64,000 nucleotides of DNA, taken from Alphaproteobacteria bacterium. GTDB taxonomy: Bacteria; Pseudomonadota; Alphaproteobacteria; Micropepsales; Micropepsaceae. The notes beneath the pieces are model-generated. The model searched no databases. It was not told where the DNA came from and saw nothing but the letters and a program-made list of their open reading frames with translations. The stretch covers positions 62,001 through 126,000 of the forward strand of contig CANJBZ010000001.1 of assembly GCA_947473475.1 (NCBI GenBank). Reading direction: 5' to 3'. The position numbers were made by a program, and so were the translations under genes. Position 1 is the stretch's first letter. Every line of letters begins with the position of its first letter. Below, in pieces: positions 28,123 to 36,788 of this stretch.

Positions 28123-29480
28123 CAATTTCCGAACAGCTTGCCGCCTTCGCCGGCGGGATTTCGCCTGAGTCATTGCCGGAGCGGGCACGAGAAGTCATCC
28201 GTCTGCTGATGATTGACGTGTCCGGCCTCTGCATCGCCGCGCGGGAGCTGGATTACGTTGCCGCCGCGCGCAGCAGCGCGACGTCCGAAGGCTCGGTCAC
28301 CGCCATAGGGCACCCGGATTCCTACGGTCCCTACGATGCGGCGCTGATCAACGGCACCGCCGCGCATGGTGAGGATTATGACGACACCTTTGAAGGCGGC
28401 CCCGTCCATGCGGGCGCCGTCATCGTGCCGGCGGTCTTTGCTATAGCGGAGCACCGCGGCCTTTCCGGAGACGCGGTCGTCAGAGGCATCGCGGCGGGCG
28501 TGGAAGTCATGTGCCGCATGAGTTTGGTGGCGCCCCAAGCCACGCATAAAGCGTGCTTTCATCCTACCGCCATTTTCGGCGCCCCGGCGGCGGCTATTGC
28601 CGTTGCGACAGCCATCGGGCTTCCGCGCGAGCAAGCAGTGAATGCGCTCGGCATCGCAGGCAGCCTTGCTTCAGGCATTATCGAATATCTCGCCGACGGC
28701 AGCTCAACGAAGCGACTGCACGCGGGCGCGGCGGCGCAATCGGGATTGCGCGCAGCCTTGCTGGCCGAAGGCGGATTTACCGGACCCAAAACCGTGATCG
28801 AGGGTCAGCACGGCTTCTACAAAGCCTTCGCGCCGTCGAAAGCGCCCGATTTCCGCCCGCTGCTCGAAGGTCTCGGCAGCGAATGGGTGCTGGAGACCGT
28901 CGCGTTCAAACCCTACGCCTGCGGAACGATGACGCAGCCTTTCATCGACTGCGCCATTGCTCTGGCGCGCGACGGAGTGCGTGCGGACGATATCGTCAGT
29001 CTGGTTTGTGACACCGCGGAAGGCTATGTGCATCGGCTGTGGGAACCGCTGGCGTCGAAACAATCGCCGGCCAACGGCTATGCCGGAAAGTTTTCCGTGC
29101 CGTATTGCATCGCGGCGGGCTTCATCGACCACAAAGCGGGCTTTGAGCAATTCACCGATGTGCGCGTCAGCGATCCGGGCCTGAAAGCACTGGCGGCGAA
29201 AGTCTCCTACGTCGTCAATCCGAACGATCCGTATCCGAAGAATTTCACGGGCCACATTCGTGCCACGCTCAAAGACGGCAGTGTGCGTGAGGTGCGCAAG
29301 CCCCATATGCGCGGTGGCGCGCATGAGCCGCTTTCGGAATCTGACATCGTGACGAAGTTCTTCGACAACGCCGGCTTTGGCGGCTGGCCACGCGAGAAAG
29401 CCGCGGCATTCGCGGAAGCACTGAATCGGATCGCCGCGGGCGGTCCCACGGATCTAAGCATTGCACGGGGAGTTGTATGA
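28119..29480 (+). CDS. MmgE/PrpD-family dehydratase/isomerase
   Basis: 453 aa from the GTG at 28119, which overlaps the TctA stop (GTGA). An open frame extends much further upstream but only through the tctA gene. Family features include NGTAAHGEDYDD, CFHPTAIFGAPAAAIAVA and FKPYACGTMTQPFIDCA. Relatives dehydrate 2-methylcitrate or decarboxylate itaconate-like acids. Encoded with a carboxylate transporter, it most likely acts on the imported tricarboxylate or dicarboxylate. Its stop overlaps the next start (ATGA). Confidence 0.9.
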   Translation: MTISEQLAAFAGGISPESLPERAREVIRLLMIDVSGLCIAARELDYVAAARSSATSEGSVTAIGHPDSYGPYDAALINGTAAHGEDYDDTFEGGPVHAGAVIVPAVFAIAEHRGLSGDAVVRGIAAGVEVMCRMSLVAPQATHKACFHPTAIFGAPAAAIAVATAIGLPREQAVNALGIAGSLASGIIEYLADGSSTKRLHAGAAAQSGLRAALLAEGGFTGPKTVIEGQHGFYKAFAPSKAPDFRPLLEGLGSEWVLETVAFKPYACGTMTQPFIDCAIALARDGVRADDIVSLVCDTAEGYVHRLWEPLASKQSPANGYAGKFSVPYCIAAGFIDHKAGFEQFTDVRVSDPGLKALAAKVSYVVNPNDPYPKNFTGHIRATLKDGSVREVRKPHMRGGAHEPLSESDIVTKFFDNAGFGGWPREKAAAFAEALNRIAAGGPTDLSIARGVV

Positions 29481-30217
29481 AGGAATTGGAAGGTTCGGTC
29501 GCCATTGTTACTGGCGCGGCGCGTAACATCGGACGCGCGATTGCTCTCGATCTTGCCGACGCCGGCGCGGCTGTCACCGTTATGACCCGCTCCGATTTCG
29601 ACGGCGTCAAAGCCGTGGCTGCGGAAATCGAAGCCAAAGGCGGGCGGGCACTGGCGATACAGGGCGACGTTACGCGTCCCGACGACGTGCGGCGCATGGT
29701 CGAAGACACGCTGAAGACATTCGGCCGCGTGGACATCCTCGTCAACAATGCCGGCGTGCGGCCCGAAGGTCCGTTCGAGAATTTGAGTTTGGATGCGTGG
29801 CATCAGGTGTTGGCGGTGATTCTGGACGGGCCGTTCCTGTGCTCGCAGGCGGCGCTGCCCGCTTTGGAAAATAGCGGCCGCGGCACGATCATCAATATCG
29901 GCGGGCTGACCGCCTATACCGGCGCGCCGCATCGCGCGCATGTCATTACTGCGAAAGCGGGGCTTGACGGCTTAACCAAGGCGCTTGCGGTCGAACTGTC
30001 GCCGAAGAAGATCACCGTGAATCTTGTCGCGCCGGGGATGATCGAGACCAAACGCGACGGCGTCGACCCCACGCACCGCAAAACCCGCACCATGCTCTCA
30101 CCGCGCCAGGGCCAGCCCGAAGACATCGCCGCGATGGTGCGGTTTTTGGCAGGGCCAAAAGCGCGTGCCATGACCGGCCAAACCATCCACATCAACGGCG
30201 GCGTCTATTTGCCTTAA
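29477..30217 (+). CDS. SDR-family protein with altered active site
   Basis: 246 aa. The cofactor-binding TGAARNIGRAIAL and NNAGVRPEG motifs are intact. At the catalytic position, where SDRs have Tyr-x-x-x-Lys, this protein reads VITAK, so Tyr is replaced by Val with a His just before it. The usual catalytic Ser region reads IINIGGLTAY. It may use another proton donor or a different chemistry. It is the last gene of the TTT operon, coupled to MmgE/PrpD by ATGA, and converges on the DUF2442 gene. Confidence 0.87.
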   Translation: MKELEGSVAIVTGAARNIGRAIALDLADAGAAVTVMTRSDFDGVKAVAAEIEAKGGRALAIQGDVTRPDDVRRMVEDTLKTFGRVDILVNNAGVRPEGPFENLSLDAWHQVLAVILDGPFLCSQAALPALENSGRGTIINIGGLTAYTGAPHRAHVITAKAGLDGLTKALAVELSPKKITVNLVAPGMIETKRDGVDPTHRKTRTMLSPRQGQPEDIAAMVRFLAGPKARAMTGQTIHINGGVYLP

Positions 30218-30627
30218 CCAGCTGCCGTCTTCCTCGGGCGGCCGCCACGTTTTCCGTTTGCACGCGAAGCGAGCGTCTTGGCGCGGCTGCGTGATTTGCC
30301 GCCTTCGGCTCCCAATTGGGCTGCGATCCATGTTTTCGATCCGAAAATGCCCTGCATTAAGGCCGGCAAATACAGATGCGCGTCGAGTTTGGGAAAATGC
30401 ACCCCGAAACCTGAAGGACTGAGTTCAATGTCCGAAAGGTCCGATGGTGTGGCGTCTTGAAGGCCTTGCGCGATTCCCGGTGGAAACGCCAACTCGACAC
30501 CCGTGTTCAAGCTGATGACGATACGATCGCGGCGGCGATCGTAGCGCGCGGCCACCGCCACCGCCGTATTGGCGCGGCGCTCCGAGGCCCGTCGATTGGC
30601 AGCAGAAAACTCATCTGGTTTCGCCAT
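30214..30627 (-). CDS. DUF2442-domain protein
   Basis: 137 aa from the ATG at 30627, behind GGAGAAGA; a GTG at 30645 would add six residues. The DUF2442 core is RIVISLNTGVELAFPPGIAQGL and SGFGVHFPKLDAHLYLPALM. The C-terminus is basic (KSRSRAKTLASRANGKRGGRPRK), which suggests nucleic-acid binding. It overlaps the upstream DUF4160 gene by 17 bases. Such pairs are common and are suspected toxin-antitoxin or regulatory modules; activity is not proven. Confidence 0.82.
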   Translation of the reverse strand: MAKPDEFSAANRRASERRANTAVAVAARYDRRRDRIVISLNTGVELAFPPGIAQGLQDATPSDLSDIELSPSGFGVHFPKLDAHLYLPALMQGIFGSKTWIAAQLGAEGGKSRSRAKTLASRANGKRGGRPRKTAAG

Positions 30628-30862
30628 GGATTCTTCTCCATTCACGGCAGAGGTAAGTTACGGCGCTGTCCAGGTGCCCTCGTATGCGGGCGATGTCTCT
30701 CCTGGAAAATCCGTAATTTTCTCTCAGTTTCACCGGTCCATTCGGACAGTTCAAATTGAAGACCGCTTCTTTGCCGGCTGCAATGACATGCACGTGCGCT
30801 GGAATGTGGTCGGCTGGGTAGACGACCACCGTGAATCCGTCAAAGCGCAACACGGTTGGCAC
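30611..30862 (-). CDS. DUF4160-domain protein
   Basis: 83 aa from a GTG behind TGGGA. The short DUF4160 domain is nearly the whole protein (GFTVVVYPADHIPAHVHVIAAG, ENYGFSRRDIARIRGHL). The HIPAHVHV histidine cluster is typical. It is the first gene of a two-gene unit with DUF2442, overlapping it. The likely role is one half of a toxin-antitoxin-like pair, inferred from gene pairing only. Confidence 0.82.
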   Translation of the reverse strand: MPTVLRFDGFTVVVYPADHIPAHVHVIAAGKEAVFNLNCPNGPVKLRENYGFSRRDIARIRGHLDSAVTYLCREWRRIHGETR

Positions 30863-30892
30863 GATAATCCCAAGCGGTTAGGTTATCATTGA

Positions 30893-30937
30893 CAGCAAAA
30901 AAACAAAAGGGAGGGGTGATGCTATCACCCCTCCCCG
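30893..30937 (-). terminator. Rho-independent terminator after the formate dehydrogenase operon
   Basis: A 12-bp stem (GGGAGGGGTGAT at 30909-30920 with ATCACCCCTCCC at 30924-30935) and a three-base loop. On the minus strand it is followed by a T-rich run (TTTTGTTTTTTT). It lies 27 bases after the stop of the ketopantoate-reductase-like gene, so it ends the fds transcript before the DUF4160 gene. Confidence 0.85.
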
Positions 30938-30963
30938 AAACGAATGCGCCGTGTTGGCAGAGA

Positions 30964-32034
30964 CTACGCCGTGGCGGCTTTCTTGCGGTTGGCGTCGAGA
31001 CGCGCATCCACCAGTGCAACCGTTGCGTCGAGCGTCGGATGCGACTGGCCCTTCTGGCGGGCGATGAGCTGCACCAGTTTGTCGGCGCGTTCGATATTCG
31101 GTGCGCCGTTCTGCAGCGCACGTGCTGCGGAAGCCGGACGGGTCAGGCTTTCGGCGGCGGCGGCATATTTCTCGAATGGCACCAGATCGTTCGGATTGGC
31201 GCCGAGCTTCACGCACAGATCGTTGACGAAATTGTACACCGAACGCGAGGCTTCCAGGTCGGTATGCACGGCTTCCTTGGCGGTGCGCATGCCATCCGCC
31301 GTCACGGTGCGGTAATTGCCGGCGCACAGCATGGCCCATTTCGCCAGCGGCACGAAGATCGAGTCGTACACTCTCAGCTTCACGGGCAATTCGATCTTGC
31401 CTTCCGGCGTGTCGAAGCGGGCGGCATCCACGTCCTTTTCAAGCTGACGCAGGATCGCGGTGTCCTTCTCGTCGTCGAATCTCGCAACTTTGAAGTTGGT
31501 CGGCAGCGTCACCTGCAGCACGTTGGCTTTTTCTTCCGGCGGGCGGATGGCCTGCGGGTCGGGGCTGTTCAGCGTCAGCTTGGACGGATCGAAATTGTCC
31601 CACACGGTGGGATCGGTATAGGCGGGCTTCAGCGCCTCATAGTCCAAGCCGGGAATGCGTTTCACATAGGGAAGGGGCGGCATGTTCATGATGGACATGC
31701 ACGGCACGCGCGAGCGCGCCACCGCATCGAGCAACTCGCGCACGCCGGGGGAGCGGTATTGCGGCTCCTGCATGGCAAGCCCGACCAGATCGTAATCGGC
31801 GGGGTTCACGCCCGCCGCAGGACCGGCGGTCACTTTGCCCGGCAGATCGCGCGACTTCAGAACCACGTTCTCCTTGCGGCCACGCACCGGCAGGCGCACC
31901 TCGAAGCCTTCCGCATTGATCAGGTCCGCTTCGGCCGGCAGGCAGATCAGGTGGATCGAATGACCGCCGAACAGCAGCTTGGATGCGAGCAGCGAGCCAT
32001 AAGACGCGCCAAGAAGCAGGATTTTGTAGGCCAT
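30964..32034 (-). CDS. Ketopantoate reductase (ApbA/PanE)-like NAD(P)-binding protein
   Basis: 356 aa. The N-terminus is a Rossmann fold of the ApbA/PanE type (YKILLLGASYGSLLASKLL; the usual GxGxxG is degenerate). The C-terminal half is helical (DSIFVPLAKWAMLCAGNYR), as in the dimerisation domain. It is longer than typical PanE and its second glycine motif is weak, so the substrate may not be ketopantoate. It is the terminal gene of the fds operon, 28 bases after fdsD, so a link to formate or one-carbon metabolism is possible but unproven. Confidence 0.7.
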   Translation of the reverse strand: MAYKILLLGASYGSLLASKLLFGGHSIHLICLPAEADLINAEGFEVRLPVRGRKENVVLKSRDLPGKVTAGPAAGVNPADYDLVGLAMQEPQYRSPGVRELLDAVARSRVPCMSIMNMPPLPYVKRIPGLDYEALKPAYTDPTVWDNFDPSKLTLNSPDPQAIRPPEEKANVLQVTLPTNFKVARFDDEKDTAILRQLEKDVDAARFDTPEGKIELPVKLRVYDSIFVPLAKWAMLCAGNYRTVTADGMRTAKEAVHTDLEASRSVYNFVNDLCVKLGANPNDLVPFEKYAAAAESLTRPASAARALQNGAPNIERADKLVQLIARQKGQSHPTLDATVALVDARLDANRKKAATA

Positions 32035-32062
32035 GAAATACTCCCCTGGAAATTCGTGATGA

Positions 32063-32293
32063 TTAAGCGCTCGCGGCTGCTTTGCAGACCTGCTGGCACG
32101 CCTTTAGTGCAATCGGATTAAGACCCTCGCCGCCATGCGCCAGATGCTCTGTCATCTTCGCGCGCATGCGCGGGTCCCAGAAGCGCTTGATGTGGTTGGC
32201 GGTGCCGGCGACGGCCTGTTCTTCCGGACGCAGCCGGAAGAAGTTGGAGATGTCGTTCGCCATCTTCACAAGGTGGGTGTTGCCGTCGTGCAT
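32063..32293 (-). CDS. fdsD: Formate dehydrogenase delta subunit
   Basis: 76 aa from the ATG at 32293, two bases after the fdsA stop. The sequence HLVKMANDISNFFRLRP and HIKRFWDPRMRAKMTEHL is characteristic of FdsD, a small cytoplasmic subunit of NAD-dependent molybdenum formate dehydrogenases that supports assembly or stability. It lacks cofactor motifs, as expected. Confidence 0.92.
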   Translation of the reverse strand: MHDGNTHLVKMANDISNFFRLRPEEQAVAGTANHIKRFWDPRMRAKMTEHLAHGGEGLNPIALKACQQVCKAAASA

Positions 32294-32295
32294 GA

Positions 32296-35157
32296 TTATT
32301 CGGCCGCTACTTTGGGATCGCCGATACGCAGCGCCTTTTCCTTGAAGTCGGAATATTCTTCCTGCCATTCCGACGAGCGATTGGTGGGGCGGATTTCGAC
32401 AGCGGTGACTTTGTATTCCGGGCAGCCCGTGGCCCAGTCGCTGTTCTCCGTCGTCACCACATTGGCGCCCGATTCCGGGAAGTGGAACGTAGTGTAGACG
32501 ACGCCCGGCTGCATGCGCTCGGAAACGATCGCTGTCATGGAGGTTTCGCCGGCCCGCGAGATCACCGCCACATGGTCGCCGTTGCGGATGCCGCGAAATT
32601 CGGCGTCATGGGGATGAATTTCCAGCACGTCCTGCTGATGCCAGATGCTGTTGTCGGTACGCCGCGTCTGCGCTCCCACATTGTATTGGGAGAGGATGCG
32701 GCCCGTGGTCAGGATCAGCGGGAAGCGGTGGGTCGTCCGCTCTTCCGTCGGCACGTATTCGGTCAGCTCCATCTTGCCCTTGCCGCGGGCGAAGCCGTTG
32801 ATGTGCATGATCGGCGAACCGTCCGGCACCGTGTCGTTGCAGGGCCATTGCACGCTGCCGACCTTGTCGAGGAAGTCGTAAGAGACGTTGCGGAAACCCA
32901 AAGTCAAACGCGCGATCTCGTCCATGATTTCGGAGGGATGCGTGTAGTTCATCTTGTAGCCGAGCGCTTCGGAAAGCTTCATCGTCACTTCCCAATCGGC
33001 CAAGCCCGGCGCCGGCGGAACTGCCTTGCGCACGCGATTGATGCGGCGCTCGGCATTCGTGAAGGTGCCGTCTTTTTCCAGGAAGGATGAGCCCGGCAGA
33101 AACACATGCGCGTACAGCGCGGTCTCATTCAGGAACAAGTCCTGAACCACGACGCATTCCATGGAGGAGAGGGCAGCCTGGACATGCTTGGTGTTGGGGT
33201 CGGACTGCGCGATGTCTTCGCCCTGGACGTAAATGCCCATGAACGTTTTATCGATCGCCGAGTCGAACATGTTCGGGATACGCAAACCCGGCTCGGGATC
33301 GAGCTTTACGCCCCAATCGTTTTCAAACAGCAGGCGTGTGGAGTCGTCGGAGACATGGCGATAGCCGGCATATTCGTGCGGGAACGAGCCCATGTCGCAA
33401 GCGCCCTGCACATTGTTCTGACCGCGCAGCGGATTCACGCCCACGCCACGCCGGCCGAGCATGCCGCACAGCATCGCCAGATTGGCGATGCCCATCACCA
33501 TGGTCGAACCTTGGCTGTGTTCGGTGACGCCGAGGCCGTAATAGATGGCTGAGTTGGGACCCTTTGCGAACAGGCGTGCCGCGGCGCGCACGTCGGCAGC
33601 GGGCACGCCGGTAATCTTTTCCATCGCCTCCGGCGAATTCACGGGGCGGCGGATGAAGTCGGCCCATGTCCTAAAGTCGTCTGTATCGACGCGTTCGTCG
33701 ATGAATTTCTGATTTTGCAGGTTTTCGGTGAGGATCGTATGCGCGAGGGCATTGATCATCGCGACGTTGGTGCCGGGTTTCAGCGGCAGATGGTACTGCG
33801 CCTCGACGTGGGGCGTGCGTACGAGATCGATGCGGCGCGGATCGATGACAATGAGTTTGGCCCCTTCGCGCAGGCGCTTCTTCATGCGCGAAGCAAACAC
33901 GGGATGTGCGTCTGTCGGGTTGGCGCCGCAGACAAGCATGACATCGGCGTCGGTGACCGAGTCGAAATCCTGCGTGCCGGCGGAGGTGCCGAAGGCCGTA
34001 GCGAGGCCATAGCCCGTCGGTGAATGGCAAACGCGCGCGCAGGTGTCGACATTGTTGTTGTGGAAAGCCGCGCGGATCATCTTCTGCACGAGGTAGGTTT
34101 CCTCGTTCGTGCAGCGCGACGATGTGATGCCGCCAATGGAGCCGCGACCATATTTCTGCTGGATGCGCTTGAACTCGGAGGCGGCGTAATTGATCGCTTC
34201 GTCCCAGCTCACTTCGTTCCAGGGCTCGGTGATCGACTTGCGGATCATCGGCTTGGTGATGCGTTCTTTGTGCGAGGCATAGCCCCAGGCGAAACGGCCC
34301 TTCACGCAGGAATGGCCGTGATTGGCTTTGCCGTCTTTGTAAGGCGTCATGCGGACAACGCGGTTGCCTTGCAGCTCTGCCTCGAACGAACAGCCCACGC
34401 CGCAATAGGCGCAGGTGGTGATGACCGAGCGTTCCGGCGTGCCGTGCTTGATGACGGACTTTTCCATCAGCGTCGCGGTCGGGCAGGCCTGCACGCAGGC
34501 GCCGCAGGAGACGCATTCCGAATCCAGGAAGTCCTGGTTCATGCCCGCCGACACGTGCGAGGCAAAGCCGCGCTCGTCGATGGTCAGCGCAAAGGTGCCT
34601 TGCACTTCTTCGCACGCGCGCACGCAGCGCGAGCAGACGATGCACTTGGACGGATCGAAGGTGAAATAGGGATTGGATTCGTCTTTGGCTTGGCCGAGAT
34701 GGTTCGCGCCATCATAGCCGTAGCGCACTTCGCGCAAGCCGACCGCGCCCGCCATGTCCTGCAATTCGCAATCGCCATTGGCGGCGCAGGTCAAGCAGTC
34801 CAGCGGGTGATCGCTGATGTAAAGTTCCATCACGCCGCGGCGAAGCTTCGCCAGCCGGTCGTTCTGGGTCCACACCTTCAGGCCGTTTTCGGCCAGCGTC
34901 GTGCAGGAGGCGGGTGTGCCGCGGCGGCCATCGATTTCAACCAGGCAGAGGCGGCACGAACCGAATGCCTCCAGACTGTCGGTGGCGCAGAGCTTAGGCA
35001 CCTGAATGCCGGCCAGCGATGCCGCACGCATGAGCGAGGTGCCCGCCGGGACTGTGACCTCAATGCCGTCGATTTCCAGCGTCACCGTTTGGGTGCTGGT
35101 CCGCTCCGGGGTACCCCGGTCTGTCATCGTGCGATCGATGTCGGTGTGAACGGTCAT
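32296..35157 (-). CDS. fdsA: NAD-dependent formate dehydrogenase alpha subunit
   Basis: 953 aa catalytic subunit. In order: [2Fe-2S] ligands Cys57, Cys68, Cys71 and Cys85; a His117/Cys121/Cys124/Cys130 cluster; two [4Fe-4S] ferredoxin sites (Cys172-175-178-182 and Cys215-218-221-225); the [4Fe-4S] beside molybdenum (Cys249, 252, 256, 284); and the molybdenum ligand Cys377 in ARVCHSPTGYG. A cysteine, not selenocysteine, is used. It binds bis-MGD and oxidises formate to CO2 in the cytoplasm. It is in operon fdsG-B-A-D. Confidence 0.95.
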   Translation of the reverse strand: MTVHTDIDRTMTDRGTPERTSTQTVTLEIDGIEVTVPAGTSLMRAASLAGIQVPKLCATDSLEAFGSCRLCLVEIDGRRGTPASCTTLAENGLKVWTQNDRLAKLRRGVMELYISDHPLDCLTCAANGDCELQDMAGAVGLREVRYGYDGANHLGQAKDESNPYFTFDPSKCIVCSRCVRACEEVQGTFALTIDERGFASHVSAGMNQDFLDSECVSCGACVQACPTATLMEKSVIKHGTPERSVITTCAYCGVGCSFEAELQGNRVVRMTPYKDGKANHGHSCVKGRFAWGYASHKERITKPMIRKSITEPWNEVSWDEAINYAASEFKRIQQKYGRGSIGGITSSRCTNEETYLVQKMIRAAFHNNNVDTCARVCHSPTGYGLATAFGTSAGTQDFDSVTDADVMLVCGANPTDAHPVFASRMKKRLREGAKLIVIDPRRIDLVRTPHVEAQYHLPLKPGTNVAMINALAHTILTENLQNQKFIDERVDTDDFRTWADFIRRPVNSPEAMEKITGVPAADVRAAARLFAKGPNSAIYYGLGVTEHSQGSTMVMGIANLAMLCGMLGRRGVGVNPLRGQNNVQGACDMGSFPHEYAGYRHVSDDSTRLLFENDWGVKLDPEPGLRIPNMFDSAIDKTFMGIYVQGEDIAQSDPNTKHVQAALSSMECVVVQDLFLNETALYAHVFLPGSSFLEKDGTFTNAERRINRVRKAVPPAPGLADWEVTMKLSEALGYKMNYTHPSEIMDEIARLTLGFRNVSYDFLDKVGSVQWPCNDTVPDGSPIMHINGFARGKGKMELTEYVPTEERTTHRFPLILTTGRILSQYNVGAQTRRTDNSIWHQQDVLEIHPHDAEFRGIRNGDHVAVISRAGETSMTAIVSERMQPGVVYTTFHFPESGANVVTTENSDWATGCPEYKVTAVEIRPTNRSSEWQEEYSDFKEKALRIGDPKVAAE

Positions 35158-35234
35158 GATTGCCTCTTAGCTCTCCTGCCCAACTCCAACGCCAACGCTG
35201 GGGGCAGGGGATCTCTCAGTTTAAACGCATCATA

Positions 35235-36788
35235 TCATTCGGCCGCGGCGCGTTCACGCACACGGTCGAAATCCTCGGGAAAGTGTTCCATGGCGCTCAT
35301 AACGGGCATGGGTGTCAGCCCGCCCAGCGCGCACAGCGAACCATCCCGCATGGTTTCGCAAAGGTCACGCACGAGATCGATGTTTTGCACGACGTTCTCG
35401 CCGTCGATGATCTTGTCGATCGTTTCCGCGCCACGCGTCGATCCAATCCGGCAGGGCGTGCACTTGCCGCAGGATTCGATAGCGCAGAAGTGGAAGGCAA
35501 AGCGCGCTTGTTTGGCCAAGTCCACGGTGTCGTCGAACACCACGATGCCGCCATGGCCGACCATGCCGCCCTTGGCCGCGAAGGCCTCGTAATCGAGGGG
35601 CACGTCGAACAGGCTTTCGGGCCAATAGGCGCCAAGCGGCCCGCCCACCTGTACCGCACGCACCGGGCGCCCGGAATAGGTGCCGCCGCCGTAATCGTAG
35701 ATCAGTTCGCGCAAGGTGAGACCGAACGCACGCTCGATCAGACCGCCTTGCTTGATGTTGCCCGCAAGCTGGATGGGCATCGTGCCGCGCGAGCGGCCCA
35801 TGCCGAAATCCTTATAAACGGCCGCGCCTTCCGCGAGGATGAAGGGCACGCTTGCAAGCGAAACCAGATTGTTGACGACGGTCGGTTTGCCGAACAGGCC
35901 TTCGATGGCCGGCAGCGGCGGCTTGAAGCGAATCTGGCCGCGTTTGCCTTCCAGGCTTTCCAGCAGCGAGGTTTCTTCGCCGCAGATATAGGCGCCCGCG
36001 CCGAGCCGCGCTTCCATGTCGAACGCATGGTTGGAGCCGAGCACATTCGTTCCGAGCAGGCCGCCTTTGCGCGCAATTTCGATGGCGCGATTCATCTGCG
36101 CAAAAGCGTGCGGATATTCCGAGCGAATATAGACGTAGCCTTTGGTCGCGCCGACCGCGACACCGGCAATCGCCATGCCTTCGATCAACGCGAACGGATC
36201 GCCTTCCATGATCATGCGATCGGAGAAGGTGCCGGAATCGCCTTCGTCGGCGTTGCAGACGATGTATTTCTGATCGGCTTCGCAGCCCAGCACCGTCTTC
36301 CACTTGATGCCCGTCGGGAAGCCTGCGCCGCCGCGGCCGCGCAGGCCCGAATCGGTGACTTCCTTGACGATGTCGGCGGGCGTCATCTGGAGCGCGCGGC
36401 GAAGGCCCTTCAGCCCGTCATGGGCTTCGTAATCCGCAAGGCTCAGCGGATCGGTGATGCCGCAGCGCTTGAACGTCAGACGCTGCTGGTTTTTCAAATA
36501 AGGGATTTCGTCGACCGGGCCGAGATTGAGCGCGTGTGTTTTGCCCGCGAGCCCGTCGTCGAAAATGCTTTTCACGTCGGACGGCTTCACCGGCCCATAG
36601 CCGATACGGCCGTGGCCGGTTTCGACTTCCAGCAGCGGTTCAAGCCACAGGAGCCCGCGCGAGCCATTGCGGACAAGCACGGCGTCAAGCTTGCGGGCGG
36701 CGATTTCATTGGCCACGGCCGCGGCGACCGCATTGGCGCCCATGGAAAGGGCGGCGGCATCGCACGGAACGAAGATGCGCATGGTCAT
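35235..36788 (-). CDS. fdsB: NAD-dependent formate dehydrogenase beta subunit (NuoF-like)
   Basis: 517 aa. An N-terminal thioredoxin-like part is followed by the NuoF-like NADH/FMN domain (GLRGRGGAGFPTGIKW, CNADEGDSGTFSDR) and the [4Fe-4S] motif SCGKCTPCRIGSTRG. It carries FMN and passes electrons from the iron-sulfur chain to NAD+. Its ATG overlaps the fdsG stop (ATGA). The N-terminal extension over NuoF is normal for FdsB. Confidence 0.95.
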   Translation of the reverse strand: MTMRIFVPCDAAALSMGANAVAAAVANEIAARKLDAVLVRNGSRGLLWLEPLLEVETGHGRIGYGPVKPSDVKSIFDDGLAGKTHALNLGPVDEIPYLKNQQRLTFKRCGITDPLSLADYEAHDGLKGLRRALQMTPADIVKEVTDSGLRGRGGAGFPTGIKWKTVLGCEADQKYIVCNADEGDSGTFSDRMIMEGDPFALIEGMAIAGVAVGATKGYVYIRSEYPHAFAQMNRAIEIARKGGLLGTNVLGSNHAFDMEARLGAGAYICGEETSLLESLEGKRGQIRFKPPLPAIEGLFGKPTVVNNLVSLASVPFILAEGAAVYKDFGMGRSRGTMPIQLAGNIKQGGLIERAFGLTLRELIYDYGGGTYSGRPVRAVQVGGPLGAYWPESLFDVPLDYEAFAAKGGMVGHGGIVVFDDTVDLAKQARFAFHFCAIESCGKCTPCRIGSTRGAETIDKIIDGENVVQNIDLVRDLCETMRDGSLCALGGLTPMPVMSAMEHFPEDFDRVRERAAAE

